Assembly: GCA_905182485.1 (NCBI GenBank)
Contig: CAJJBO010000004.1
Location: 1-64,000, forward strand
DNA length: 64,000 nt
DNA from: an uncultured Luminiphilus sp.
GTDB lineage: Bacteria; Pseudomonadota; Gammaproteobacteria; Pseudomonadales; Halieaceae
Direction: 5' to 3'
A program made the translations under genes and the position numbers. Shown here one piece after another: positions 29,659 through 39,143 of this stretch (positions within the stretch are counted from its first letter, which is position 1; every line of letters begins with the position of its first letter). The notes below the pieces were generated by a model. The model ran no database searches. It saw nothing but the letters and a program-made list of their open reading frames with translations, and was not told the origin of the DNA.

Positions 29659-30513
29659 CTAGTCTTCCGTTGCATCCTGTAGACGCTCTAAGCGATCTTG
29701 TTCTGCTTGCAGAGCGGCTTTAATTTCCAGCATCACGCTATCGGTATCTGCCGCAATCAGTTCTGTATCAAACACACCCGTGAGTTGTGTCTCGGGGTGA
29801 AGCGCTCCGTCTTCATACAGCGCCCACACCTCTTCCGCATATTGACCCTCTAACAGTTCAGGCGCCGACTGACCGTAATACGCCGTAATGTTGTCGACAT
29901 CGCGCGTCAGCATCGACTTAGCGTGATTGTTGCCCGCCGCGTTGACTGCCTGCGGTAAATCAATAATCACGGGGCCGTAATCATCCACCAGCACATTGAA
30001 TTCAGACAGGTCACCGTGCACTAACCCCAAGCACAGCATTTTGACCACGTAACTCATCACCGTGGCATGGTCTTCCAGCGCTTGTTCTCGGGTGAGCAAG
30101 ACGTCGTTTAATCTGGGAGCAACATCACCGTCCTCAGTCGTCACTAACTCCATCAGCAGAACACCCTCAAAACAACCAAAGGGCTTAGGTACCCTAACCC
30201 CCGCCGCCTCGAGTTGATACAGCGCATTCACTTCGGCGTTGTGCCACTCTGCTTCTTGTTGTTTACGGCCGAATTTCGAGCCCTTGTCGATCGCTCGCTG
30301 TCGCCGGCTATTGCGCCCCTTGCGGCCCTCTTGATACTCCACTGCCTGCTTAAAACTACGCTTAGCGGCGTCTTTGTACACCTTGGCGCAACGGATTTCA
30401 GTGCCACATCGCACGATATAAACGGTCGCCTCCTTGCCGCTCATCAGCTGCTGGAGCACTTCGTCGATGACGCCGTCTTCGATCAACGGCACGATGCGTT
30501 TGGGTGTTTTCAT
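29659..30513 (-). CDS. RIO1-family serine/threonine protein kinase
   Basis: About 284 residues from the likely start MKTPKR (30513). GKEATVYIVRCG supplies the nucleotide loop, AKVYKD the ATP lysine, VHGDLSEFNVLV the catalytic HGD...N, and IIDLPQAVN the metal aspartate motif. These define RIO kinases, which act in ribosome maturation in archaea and eukaryotes and whose role in bacteria is unclear. The C-terminus is an acidic coiled-coil-like tail. The gene is intact. Confidence 0.9.
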   Translation of the reverse strand: MKTPKRIVPLIEDGVIDEVLQQLMSGKEATVYIVRCGTEIRCAKVYKDAAKRSFKQAVEYQEGRKGRNSRRQRAIDKGSKFGRKQQEAEWHNAEVNALYQLEAAGVRVPKPFGCFEGVLLMELVTTEDGDVAPRLNDVLLTREQALEDHATVMSYVVKMLCLGLVHGDLSEFNVLVDDYGPVIIDLPQAVNAAGNNHAKSMLTRDVDNITAYYGQSAPELLEGQYAEEVWALYEDGALHPETQLTGVFDTELIAADTDSVMLEIKAALQAEQDRLERLQDATED

Positions 30514-31013
30514 ATTTTCATTATCTTCGCCGCAGGGCCTGAGCACACGGTAGGTTCACAACTGTCGAGGTGCCATGACCCCGTTCCAGACATAGTATGC
30601 GGCCAAGCGCTCGTGCTGCCAAATAAACGCCACCGTACCCTCTCAGTTCAACGAGCATATTGGCAACCGCGGGGGTGTGAGCGCAGTGCTGCGGCGGCTG
30701 TCGCTGCCGATGCTGCTGAACAGCCCGGGACTGCTTAGATTCAAACTCCACAGCCGCGCGCGAGTGAAACAAGAGCAAGCTAGACACCCTTTTTAACTGG
30801 CATGCGCACGATACATGCGGGGTGTTTGCTTCGTGAGCACGCTTGGGTCCACTTCGATAAGTGAGGCGCAAGCAGCGTCGTCTGATTGACGCGATCTTTC
30901 CCCAACACACGCCTTGTACCCTATACTCCGCTCCGCACGATAACCCAGTAATGCGTCTGTGGCGATGCGATAACAGACCCCACGCGCCTGGCCACCAACA
31001 AGAGAGAATCCTA
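30514..31013. other. Divergent gap without recognisable gene
   Basis: Five hundred bases separate the leftward RIO kinase from the rightward dehydrogenase. Open frames in it do not look like real proteins. No regulator motif could be defended. Confidence 0.4.
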
Positions 31014-32151
31014 ATGTCAGACACTAACGCCAGAGAACTCCGCTCCACCTTGACCGACGAGGGAGTGATAGAGCTGTCAATTGTGACGCAAGAGCGGCCT
31101 GTTCCCGGAGACGACGAGGTGCTGCTTAAAGTAGAGGCATCGCCCATCAATCCCTCTGATTTGGCGTTACTGATTAGCTTCGCGGCGAACTTAGAGGCGC
31201 TGTCGACCGCGGGCTCAGGTGATCAGACCGTTACGTCCATACCCATACACCCCGGGATGATGGGCGCGTTAAAGCCTCGAATGGGGCAGTCCATGCCCGC
31301 AGGTAACGAGGGTGGTGGCGTCGTCATAGAGGCCGGCGTTAACGCCCAACACCTGATCGGCAGCACAGTGGGAGTCGCGGGTGGCGCCATGTACAGCGAG
31401 TACCGCTGCCTTCCTGCACAAAGCTGCCTCGTCATGAACGACGGAACCAGCTCGGAAGCAGCTGCATCGTCTTTTGTAAACCCGCTCACCGCCCTCGCCT
31501 TCGTTGAAACCATGCGATTGGAAAATCACAGCGCGCTGTTGAATACTGCTGCCGCCTCGAATCTGGGCCAAATGCTGGTCAAAATCTGTCAAGAAGACAG
31601 CGTGCCCCTGATTAATGTCGTGAGGAAGCCCGAGCAGGTTGCGGTGCTTAAAAAACTCGGTGCTGACTATATTTGTGACACCAGTGCCGATAGCTTTATG
31701 AATGACTTGGTCGACGCCCTTGTTGCGACCGGAGCCACTTTAGGCTTTGACGCCACCGGTGGCGGTAACGGCGGCAAACTGCCGGGCCAAATACTGGCGG
31801 CCATGGAAATAGCAGCGAATAAAAGCGCGACGGAATACAGCCGGTACGGTTCTGACATTTACAAGCAGGTGTATATCTATGGCGGGCTTGATATGTCAGC
31901 CCACTATTCTCAACCGCTCATTTGGCTTGCAGTGGGGCTTAGGTGGCTGGTTGCTCACGCCCATGATTGGCCGCATCGGCATGGAAAAATTTCAGCAAAT
32001 GCGCGAGCGCGTAGCGCGCGATATTAATACCACCTTTGCCAGTCACTACACCCAAGCCATCTCACTCGAGGACATGTTGCAGCCAGAGATCATTAGGCAG
32101 TACGCAAAGCAGGCCACCGGTGAAAAGTACTTGGTGAAGCCCCACCAATAA
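31014..32151 (+). CDS. MDR-family NADPH:quinone reductase / zinc-type alcohol dehydrogenase-like protein (one frame break)
   Basis: About 378 residues across a break near 31935. The N-terminal GroES-like domain has VEASPINPSDLALL, typical of quinone oxidoreductase-like members without catalytic zinc. The Rossmann domain has an atypical nucleotide loop around NTAAASNLGQMLV, then TLGFDATGGGNGG. The C-terminus (FQQMRERVARDINTTF) lies in the second frame. ATG 31014 follows AAGAGAGAA. Relatives reduce enoyl or quinone compounds. Substrate unknown. Confidence 0.85.
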
Positions 32152-32523
32152 GGCGTCACGCGATCAGGCTGAGGGGCCCTGCCGTTCAGCAATGAGCGTT
32201 GCATGCCGTGTCCTGATTGACGTCTTTGTTGGCCCTTGATTGGGCAGTCCTTGATTGGGCAGTCCTTGATTGGGCAGCCCTTGTCTGAGCTCCCCCTCCA
32301 CTGATCGGCCCCTTATTAGAGAGTCCTTTACTAATGCGCCCTATACTCCGCGGCGCGTTACCGAAGGATCTCGAGATTAATAGCAGGCCCCCAATGTCGT
32401 GAAGCGCACCCTTTGTTCGATCCGGTTCGGTTCGGTTCGGCTTGATTTGGTGCGGCTTGTCCTGACAACTCGGCGGCTGTGCGTCAGTCACCACATCGTC
32501 AGACCAAGCGACTGGTAAACGAC
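32152..32523. other. Gap with simple repeats
   Basis: Contains a three-unit 15-bp array (32234-32278) and a CGGTT pentamer run (32423-32440). No coding sequence is apparent. Confidence 0.5.
32234..32278. repeat. Tandem repeat, three 15-bp units
   Basis: CCTTGATTGGGCAGT occurs twice, followed by CCTTGATTGGGCAGC, with no spacers. Confidence 0.85.
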
Positions 32524-32949
32524 TTAGCGTCCGAGCCATGTGATCACCTCAATGAGGATCATTGCCAAGAGCATCAGCGACGACAGCGCAAAAATCGCTG
32601 CCCGCCAAGACACGTTATTCACGCTAAGTTGCACGATCGAGTGCACCACTCGGCTGGCCACATAGGCCCAAGCTAACGACACGGTCAGTGCGGTCGCTGT
32701 TCCAACTAAATGGATATAAACCACCGTTGCATAGAAGAGCGTGGGCTGCTCGAGAAGGTGATTATAATTGTCAGTCACATACCGCATTCTCGCCGGCAGC
32801 TTAGGTCGCATTTCGTCAGAATGCATGGCCTGCTGAAGCTTCCCCCAGTATCTCAGCACCACAGGAATGCGCGTTGCCATGAGCATCGCCACCACACAGC
32901 CCGACCATGCAATCATGGCCAACATTGGATTCAACACATCCACGAGCAC
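32524..32949 (-). CDS. MAPEG family membrane protein
   Basis: A 141-residue four-helix membrane protein. RYVTDNYNHLLEQPTLFYAT and AWAYVASRVVHSIVQL match the conserved loop and helix 4 of the MAPEG family (membrane glutathione transferase / eicosanoid fold). Bacterial members are poorly characterised. A GAGGAGG stretch sits next to the GTG start at 32949; the downstream GTG codon 3 is another possible start. Confidence 0.85.
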   Translation of the reverse strand: MLVDVLNPMLAMIAWSGCVVAMLMATRIPVVLRYWGKLQQAMHSDEMRPKLPARMRYVTDNYNHLLEQPTLFYATVVYIHLVGTATALTVSLAWAYVASRVVHSIVQLSVNNVSWRAAIFALSSLMLLAMILIEVITWLGR

Positions 32950-33034
32950 CCTCCTCTCACGTCACGCCGGCAGAGATACCCAACTGCCACATCGATTTAA
33001 CTCGACCCTACTGGGTGACCGCAACTGCAAAGTA

Positions 33035-33658
33035 TCACAGCGATGCAGCATGATTTGAGAGGTAATCAGCAACCCCTTCAGCCGTATTGACCATACCCGC
33101 ATCGCCTTTCTGCCAACCAGCGGGGCAAACCTGCCCGTGCTCCTCAAAAAATTGCAGCGCCTCCACGACCCTGACCACCTCATCGACACTGCGCCCTAGC
33201 GGCTCATCATTCACCACTTGGTGTCTCACGATACCTTTTTGGTCCATGATAAAGGTGGCTCTCATGGCAACACCAGCCGGATAAAAAGAGTCACTGTCAT
33301 CAGCCAGGATGCCATAGGCAGACGAAATATCTCGGGTCATGTCGGAGACCAGCGGGAACGGAACGGGGCCAATGCCGCCTTGCTCCACGGGGGTATTGCG
33401 CCACGCAAAATGGGTGTGATGCGAATCCGTACTCACTGCGACTACTTCACAGTTAAGGGCTTTCAGTGCAGGCGTTCTATTGGCAAAGGCGATAATTTCT
33501 GAGGGACAGACAAACGTGAAATCCAACGGATAAAAAAATAATGCCGCATATTTGCCCGAAATGGCCTGCCCGAGATAAAAATCGTCGACGATTTCTCCAT
33601 TGGCAAGAACTGCCTGTGATTGAAACAACGGGGCCTTCTTTCCCACTAAAACGCTCAT
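33035..33658 (-). CDS. Typical 2-Cys peroxiredoxin (AhpC/Prx1 type)
   Basis: About 207 residues from ATG 33658, which follows AAAGGA; an in-frame upstream extension is not needed. The peroxidatic Cys51 lies in DFTFVCPSEI and the resolving Cys in HGQVCPAGWQKGD, so it is a typical 2-Cys peroxidase that reduces H2O2 and organic hydroperoxides with thioredoxin or AhpF-type partners. It is divergent from DUF3501 across a Fur-type box, so iron status may control both. Confidence 0.93.
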   Translation of the reverse strand: MSVLVGKKAPLFQSQAVLANGEIVDDFYLGQAISGKYAALFFYPLDFTFVCPSEIIAFANRTPALKALNCEVVAVSTDSHHTHFAWRNTPVEQGGIGPVPFPLVSDMTRDISSAYGILADDSDSFYPAGVAMRATFIMDQKGIVRHQVVNDEPLGRSVDEVVRVVEALQFFEEHGQVCPAGWQKGDAGMVNTAEGVADYLSNHAASL

Positions 33659-33732
33659 GATTTTTCCTTTAGTTTGTTGACCGGAGAATTGATACAACCA
33701 AGCCTCAATGCAGGTTGACTGCCCGCATACTA

Positions 33733-33761
33733 TTGCGAATGGGAATGATTATCAATACTAT
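33733..33761 (+). promoter_or_regulatory. Promoter with Fur-type box between peroxiredoxin and DUF3501
   Basis: A -35-like TTGCGA (33733-33738), a 17-base spacer and a -10-like TACTAT (33756-33761) face the DUF3501 gene. The spacer and flank contain GCGAATGGGAATGATTATC, a recognisable Fur-box-like run of hexamers. It is also 75 bases upstream of the leftward peroxiredoxin start. The assignment is by eye. Confidence 0.6.
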
Positions 33762-33791
33762 ATGGGGCTCCAGCCGAAGTGAGGTGTCAGC

Positions 33792-34412
33792 GTGCTGAGC
33801 CCTACCAAGCTCATCGAGAAGATTTATACCGCAGCGGGCCGAGTCACCGCTGAAGATCTGTTGAGCCGATCGGACTATCAGGAACTCAGGCAAGACCTGT
33901 TGAGACTCGTGTTACAGCATAAGCGCAAACGCAGAGTGCGGCTCGACGACAATTTATCCATCGTGTTCGAAAACAGACTAACCGCTTGGTTACAGGCGCA
34001 GGAGGAACTCAGATGGCTTAGCCCGACCCGAGCCTGAGGGATATCGATGACATCTTGCAGACGGGCGAACCAGTTGGTGGCTGAGCCGGGTCATCTCGCC
34101 GCAACGATTTTTGTCGACGGCGCACATCGCCCCGCCGTCAGCGGTTATGTCGCTGCCATCGCCTCTCACGAGTTTGATCTCGGGGTTCATTTTGACGGCC
34201 ACATTATGGAGGGACAGTTCGTGGAGGCACCACACGAAGGATGGAACACCGTTCATCCTCTCCGGTTCAGCCCCACCGTCAGGGAGGCCGAGCAACCGGC
34301 AATCGTTTGGGGCAATGGCACCACCCAAGCCATACCGCTTCCAAACTATGTTCAAACGGCGCTCGGTATGGATCTTAATCGATCGCCCACCCCCTACTTC
34401 TTGTTTGCGTGA
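33792..34412 (+). CDS. DUF3501 family protein (frame broken)
   Basis: The first frame has TAEDLLSRSDYQELR, KRKRRVRLDDNLSIVFENR and LQAQEELR, the N-terminal pattern of DUF3501. After a break near 34030 the second frame gives LAATIFVDGAHRP and ends before a VHPLRFS strand pattern typical of the family, for a total near 200 residues. DUF3501 genes commonly neighbour rubrerythrin and iron-sulfur oxidoreductase genes; here the neighbour is a peroxiredoxin and the promoter has a Fur-type box. A role in iron or peroxide stress is inferred. A TTG/ATG-type start near 33792 is the best available. Confidence 0.7.
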
Positions 34413-34514
34413 GCGGTTGGCATCTCTGTTCCGACGCAGGTCACTGTGTATCTGCGCCTCGCCGACGCCGTCTAGGACACCCTGTCGCAACACTCCGTTT
34501 CTTTCGAGAGCGAC

Positions 34515-34547
34515 TTGCTATCATTAATGATAATGACTATCATTATC
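34515..34547 (+). promoter_or_regulatory. Near-perfect Fur box inside a promoter, no clear gene downstream
   Basis: GATAATGACTATCATTATC at 34529-34547 matches the classic 19-base Fur consensus at 17 positions. A -35-like TTGCTA (34515-34520) and -10-like TATCAT (34538-34543) are spaced by 17 bases across it. Transcription would run rightward, but no recognisable protein follows for 400 bases. Confidence 0.7.
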
Positions 34548-34949
34548 GTTGCCGGGATGGCTGTGCGGTCAAGCAAGCAATCGACATGCGTGTGTTACTT
34601 GGTCAAACGTCACCGCCATACCAGCGTGGCTCCGCTCAGTCCTCAAACCCCTGAGCGACGCCTCTCGCCCCATTCAGGTCCTCTCAGCCTGACTGGGGCG
34701 ATCCTTGTCAGCACTGGGCTATGCGGCTGTCACGACTGATTCAAAAGCCACCGCGACTGGTTGTCATTGGCGGCGGCTGTCAGCAGCCACCACATCGCCC
34801 CAGCTTGGTCTAGAAATCTCTCTGCGCCCGCGCTCTAGCAACCCCATCAGAAACCTTGCGCTCGCCGCTGCCTTACCTTGTGGCAAGTCACCGTGAGAAT
34901 CTTTGCTAGTATCGAGCGGCTCTCTCATAATAAAAACGGAAAATCGACG
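34548..34949. other. Region after the orphan Fur promoter
   Basis: No known protein is readable. A perfect 7-bp stem CGCTCAG/CTGAGCG spans 34633-34657, about 85-110 bases after the predicted start of transcription, but lacks a T-run. The stretch could encode a small RNA or be the remains of a gene. Confidence 0.35.
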
Positions 34950-36077
34950 ATGGCATGGCCAATAAGAGCAGGTATTTTTACCCTAGTATTAACGGTAACG
35001 CTGTCGGCGTGTTCAGGGTCGAGTGGTCGGGGTCAGCGCCAGAGAGCACCCCACCAGCCCCCCCACCCAGTGTGGAAGCGATCCCTTTTGAAACTCCTAT
35101 ACGAACAGGGCGTTGACCAGTACCTGGGCGATTTCACACCGATGCTGTCTGAGGCTGCGAACGACATTGTTCAGCATACTTTCGGAACGGGAGAAGGCCC
35201 TCGGTGTTTACTCGGTGGCGACTACACCATGGCAACTCGCGAGGGATCGAGTAGCGAGCTAATGATATTTCTCGAGGGCGGTGGTGCCTGCAACAGCCTC
35301 CTGTGCCAAGCCACGCCCGTGGCATCCCCCGGCATGCCACGCTTCGGCATACTCAATCCAGAAGCCAGCAGTAATCCCGCTCGCAATTTCAATGTGGCTT
35401 ACTTACCTTACTGTGATGGCTCGGTGTTCTCCGGTGATACAGCAATTGACACCGACGACGATGGCGTCGTGGATCGCTATCATCATGGCCTGAAAAATCT
35501 TTCTGCATCGATAGATGTCATTGCCTCAACGTTTCCCGCACCGGACCGCATACTGCTCACGGGCAATAGCGCAGGGGGTTTTGGCACCGATTACATGCTG
35601 CCATTGGTGCGAAAATTATATCCGGATACACCAATCGATCTGATCAATGACTCAGGCGTGGGTATCTCACGTCCGGGTTACGTCGACTTTGTCAGTAACG
35701 AGTGGAATGCCACTCGCTTTTTTCCAGACGATTGTAATGACTGCGTGAGTGAGGCGGGACACACAACGGGGTACCATATTTACCAGCTCAATGAGGACCC
35801 TAATCTTCGCATGGGGTTCATGAGCACCAAACAAGACTCCGTCATCGCTGATGTGTTCGTTGGTATTGGCGGCGAAGCGTTTGAAGCGGCGTTGCTGCCA
35901 GAAATGGAAGCCCTCGCAGCGGCGCATCCGGAGCGCTTCAAAAGTTTTATTGCCGATGGCACGAGCCACACCTTTCTACAAGCTCAGTTTTCTCGCGAAG
36001 TCGAGGGTATTCCGGCTTACCAATGGGTGGCCGACATGTTGAGTGGTTCAGCAGACTGGCGAAGCCTGTCTGATTAA
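34950..36077 (+). CDS. Pectin acetylesterase / notum-like serine hydrolase, lipoprotein
   Basis: About 375 residues from ATG 34950. A lipobox (LTVTLSAC) predicts a lipid-anchored exported protein. FLEGGGACNS forms the oxyanion hole region, the nucleophile is in LTGNSAGGFGTD, and the terminal histidine is in IADGTSHTFLQ; this triad layout is that of the pectin acetylesterase (notum-type) family. Many bacterial homologues act on unknown esters. Asp-rich DTDDDGVVDRYHH resembles a calcium site. The frame is intact. Confidence 0.83.
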   Translation: MAWPIRAGIFTLVLTVTLSACSGSSGRGQRQRAPHQPPHPVWKRSLLKLLYEQGVDQYLGDFTPMLSEAANDIVQHTFGTGEGPRCLLGGDYTMATREGSSSELMIFLEGGGACNSLLCQATPVASPGMPRFGILNPEASSNPARNFNVAYLPYCDGSVFSGDTAIDTDDDGVVDRYHHGLKNLSASIDVIASTFPAPDRILLTGNSAGGFGTDYMLPLVRKLYPDTPIDLINDSGVGISRPGYVDFVSNEWNATRFFPDDCNDCVSEAGHTTGYHIYQLNEDPNLRMGFMSTKQDSVIADVFVGIGGEAFEAALLPEMEALAAAHPERFKSFIADGTSHTFLQAQFSREVEGIPAYQWVADMLSGSADWRSLSD

Positions 36078-36082
36078 CAGGA

Positions 36083-36101
36083 GCCTCAGTGAGACTGAGG
36101 C
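36083..36101. repeat. Short perfect inverted repeat after the esterase gene
   Basis: GCCTCAGT-GAG-ACTGAGGC forms an eight-pair hairpin six bases after the stop, without a T-run. It may be a weak transcript end or mRNA-stabilising structure. Confidence 0.4.
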
Positions 36102-36185
36102 GGTATCCACGCGCACCCTACCTGTGCTGATCGGCTGCACAGCATGGTTTATTTGCCGCTTAGGTTCCCGACGTCGCGAGCTTCA

Positions 36186-37148
36186 TTACTGTGCTAGCCA
36201 CTGAGTCACCACCGCGCGCAGCGCGCTCACAAAGGCAATCGGCTCGTCTAGCATCAAGTGATGACGGGCGCCGGGAATGCCTATGGTGGGTATGTCGGTC
36301 CCCCCACACTCTCGCAGATAATCGGCAGAATCATCATCAAACAAGACACTGTCCTGGCCGTACACGATGGCTTTACGCCCCGGTGTTTCGGCAATGACAT
36401 GACCGAGCCGCAGCATACCCTCTTGCTGACCGAACTCGCCTTGAAACACGCCCGCATCAAACTTCCAGCTCCAACCACCCTCAGCCCGCTTGAGCGAGTG
36501 ATAGGCCATGTAATCGAATAGAGCGGGAACCGTCACGGGTTGCGGAGGTGTCAGCACGAAGCGGCCCCGGGCCGTCTCATAGTCAGGATAGATGCGATTG
36601 GGGCGAGGCTCTCCCCCACGGAGCGGCTTCTCCGCTTCAAAGAAAGCCTTTACACGCTCGGGACGAAGCAACATTAAATCGCAAATAATGACTCCACCAA
36701 ACAGTGCATGCTGGTCCTGCATCGCCGTTATCGCCACATGACCGCCATAAGAATGCGCAATGACGATAGGCTTTATCGCGTGGTCAAACAAACCCGTCGC
36801 GCGGGCCACATCTTCCACCTCGGCGGCACGAACGGCATCGGTATAGTGGTCACGTGGATCCGAATCGCCCATGCCAGAAAAATCAAACGCCACAACGTGA
36901 TAATGCTCGGCTAAAAAGGGTGCAATAAAGGCAAAGCAGCGAGAATGCGCTAAGAACCCATGCATCAGTAGTAGCCCTGGATTCTCTGGATTACCCCAAC
37001 GAAAGTAATGAATATTGGCGCCGCCCGACGCGACCCAGCCCTCCTCGCGGGGCACTTGCAAGGCGTCTTTTAGCCACTCAGGCGCGTCGGCCGTATCGGC
37101 CGGTAGCTCGCGCTCGAGATCGGGTATTGCTGTTACGACTGTCTTCAC
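36186..37148 (-). CDS. Alpha/beta hydrolase
   Basis: A 320-residue protein. LLLMHGFLAHSRCF gives the oxyanion HG motif, VIAHSYGGHVA the nucleophile serine elbow, and GARHHLMLDEP the catalytic histidine. There is no signal peptide. The GTG start at 37148 follows AAAGGA at good spacing. It resembles haloalkane dehalogenase/esterase-like hydrolases; the reaction is unknown. It is a single gene convergent with the pectin acetylesterase-like gene. Confidence 0.88.
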   Translation of the reverse strand: MKTVVTAIPDLERELPADTADAPEWLKDALQVPREEGWVASGGANIHYFRWGNPENPGLLLMHGFLAHSRCFAFIAPFLAEHYHVVAFDFSGMGDSDPRDHYTDAVRAAEVEDVARATGLFDHAIKPIVIAHSYGGHVAITAMQDQHALFGGVIICDLMLLRPERVKAFFEAEKPLRGGEPRPNRIYPDYETARGRFVLTPPQPVTVPALFDYMAYHSLKRAEGGWSWKFDAGVFQGEFGQQEGMLRLGHVIAETPGRKAIVYGQDSVLFDDDSADYLRECGGTDIPTIGIPGARHHLMLDEPIAFVSALRAVVTQWLAQ

Positions 37149-37450
37149 ACGTGTCCTTTATCGGCCGCTGAGGCGAATCAAAAAAGTGCTGGGTACCACG
37201 GCGTCGATGCAGACACTGCGCATCAGGGCAGTTTACAAGAGGAGGACGTGCGGAGCCACACAGGATCCGATATCGCTTGCCCCACACCCTCACGCGTCAT
37301 CCAGCGGCATGACTCGCCTAACAGCCCGGCGCCTCACTCACCTAGGCTAGACAAGGGCGCCCGCGCAACCGCGATTGCAACACAATAGTCTTGGCCTCGT
37401 GCATTATGCGGACTCATCTCGAAGGGCAATAGTCCGGCATACGGTCGATA
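37149..37450. other. Gap without recognisable gene
   Basis: About 300 bases upstream of the hydrolase and downstream of scoB; nothing supportable was seen. Confidence 0.4.
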
Positions 37451-38106
37451 TTAAAACGTCATTTCGGGTATCTCACCCTCAACGACAAGCGCTCCCTCGG
37501 TGAGGGCTATGATTTCTTCCACCGTGACACCTGGCGCCCGCTCTCGCAAAATAAAGTGCCCGTTATCAACATCTAACAAAGCTAGATCTGTCAGCACGCG
37601 CTTAATGCAACCCTTACCGGTAAGCGGCAACGTGCATTCTGATAACAGTTTTGATTGCCCTGATTTAGACGCGTGCGTCATGGTCACGATGATCCTCTCA
37701 GCACCAGCAACCAGGTCCATCGCACCACCCATTCCTTTGACGAGTTTCCCTGGGATCATGTACGACGCAATGTTACCCATGCAGTCCACCTCAAAGGCGC
37801 CCAGTACCGTCAGGTCAACATGGCCGCCCCGAATCATTGCAAAGGACTCAGCGGAACAAAATAACGACGCGCCTGTCACCATGGTCACCGTCTGTTTACC
37901 CGCATTAATCAGATCTGGGTCGACTTCTTCTTCTAACGGAAACTGCCCCATGCCTAGAAGCCCATTCTCAGACTGCAGCATCACCTGCATACCGTGCGGA
38001 ATATAGTTGGCGGCCAGGGTAGGAATACCAATGCCGAGATTGATGTAATAGCCGTCGTGAATTCTTGCGCAACGCGTTGCGCAAGCTGTTCACGCGTCAA
38101 TGCCAT
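37451..38106 (-). CDS. scoB: 3-oxoacid CoA-transferase subunit B (one frame break)
   Basis: About 218 residues from ATG 38106. The first codons read TREQLAQRVAQE, then the frame shifts near 38058 into HDGYYINLGIGIPTLAANY and continues to the active-site glutamate in LQSENGLLGMG. GGHVDLTVLGAFEVDCMGNI and KLVKGMGGAMDLVAGA are conserved family segments. With the adjacent A subunit it moves CoA between succinyl-CoA (or another donor) and a 3-oxo acid such as acetoacetate, in ketone body or branched-chain acid breakdown. Confidence 0.9.
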
Positions 38107-38119
38107 TATTAGACCCCTC

Positions 38120-38822
38120 TCATGCGTCACGCACTGTGCGTTGCTCGATGCGCTTCTCAAACGTGCCTTGTATCAGGCGATTGACATAAATGCCGGGCAA
38201 ATGTATCTCGTCTGGATCGAGCTGCCCCACCTCTACGATCTCTTCAACTTCTACCACCGCAATCTTGCCGGCGGTGATGGCCAACGGATTAAAGTTGCGC
38301 GCGGTTTTTCGAAACATCAAATTACCGTAACGATCGGCTTTCCACGCCTTAGCGATGGAAAAATCGCCCCGCAGGGCTTCTTCGAGAATATAGTGGCGGC
38401 CATTGAATGATCTGACCTCTTTGCCCTCACCAACCGGAGTGCCGTATCCGGTGGCCGTATAAAAAGCGGGAATGCCTGCACCACCCGCTCGCATTTTTTC
38501 AGCCAAGGTTCCCTGAGGAGTGAGTTCAACTTCTAACTCGCCATTCAGTAATTGCTGCTCAAATAATGCGTTTTCTCCCACGTAAGAGGCAATCATTTTT
38601 TTGATCTGCTTGGTCTTCCAGCAGCAAGCCCAAACCAGCACCGTCGACGCCAGCGTTGTTGCTCGCAATAGTGAGTCCCTTAGTGCCGCGGCGCTTGATT
38701 TCTTTAATGAGGTTCTCAGGGATACCACAAAGACCGAAACCGCCAGCGATGATGGTCATATTATCATCGAGGCCAGCCAAAGCCTCTTCATAGCTGCTGA
38801 CCGTCTTATCCAACCCAGGCAT
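38120..38822 (-). CDS. scoA: 3-oxoacid CoA-transferase subunit A (one frame break)
   Basis: About 233 residues. The N-terminal frame has [16 protein letters not shown] and LTIASNNAG; the frame shifts at a run of T bases near 38595 into [19 protein letters not shown] and then [19 protein letters not shown]. These are typical of the alpha subunit of the succinyl-CoA:3-oxoacid transferase. It is 13 bases upstream of the B subunit in the same direction, one operon. The homopolymer position of the break suggests a sequencing indel. Confidence 0.9.
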
Positions 38823-39087
38823 GCTGCACTCCCCTCAATGTTGCACCGGCGTGATGATCAAGCGTGCAAGAGCCAGTGATAGTAATAGAGTTGCTATTTT
38901 TATACATTCATAAGTTGGCGATATTTCAGCGCCGCCCTTGTGGTCGCTATCCCGCACATCGCATGCTCCTCTCCCTCGCATTGGACTCACTCGAGGTTGA
39001 TGACGCAAACCCTCATCAATGGTAAGGCGGGAAACTTGCCTGTGCTGGGAGCGCTGTTATTGCAAGCGGATGCCACTCGGCTTTCAC
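38823..39087. other. Gap without recognisable gene
   Basis: Contains presumptive promoter sequence for scoA; no protein or RNA gene was recognised. Confidence 0.35.
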
Positions 39088-39115
39088 AAAAAAGGCGCAC
39101 CGGAGTGCGCCTTTT
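39088..39115. terminator. Bidirectional intrinsic terminator
   Basis: GGCGCAC-CGGA-GTGCGCC is flanked by six A bases on the left and TTTT on the right. It would end the leftward small-secreted-protein gene with a run of U residues, and could also act in the other direction. Confidence 0.8.
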
Positions 39116-39143
39116 ACGTAAGCTGCATGATCGCGGTCAGCGC

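Noticed and set aside
20615-32278. Tandem arrays considered as CRISPR
   Set aside because: Units are 13-15 bp, directly abutting without spacers, and no cas genes are present.
36083-36101. Perfect hairpin as an intrinsic terminator
   Set aside because: No T-run follows, so it is listed only as an inverted repeat.
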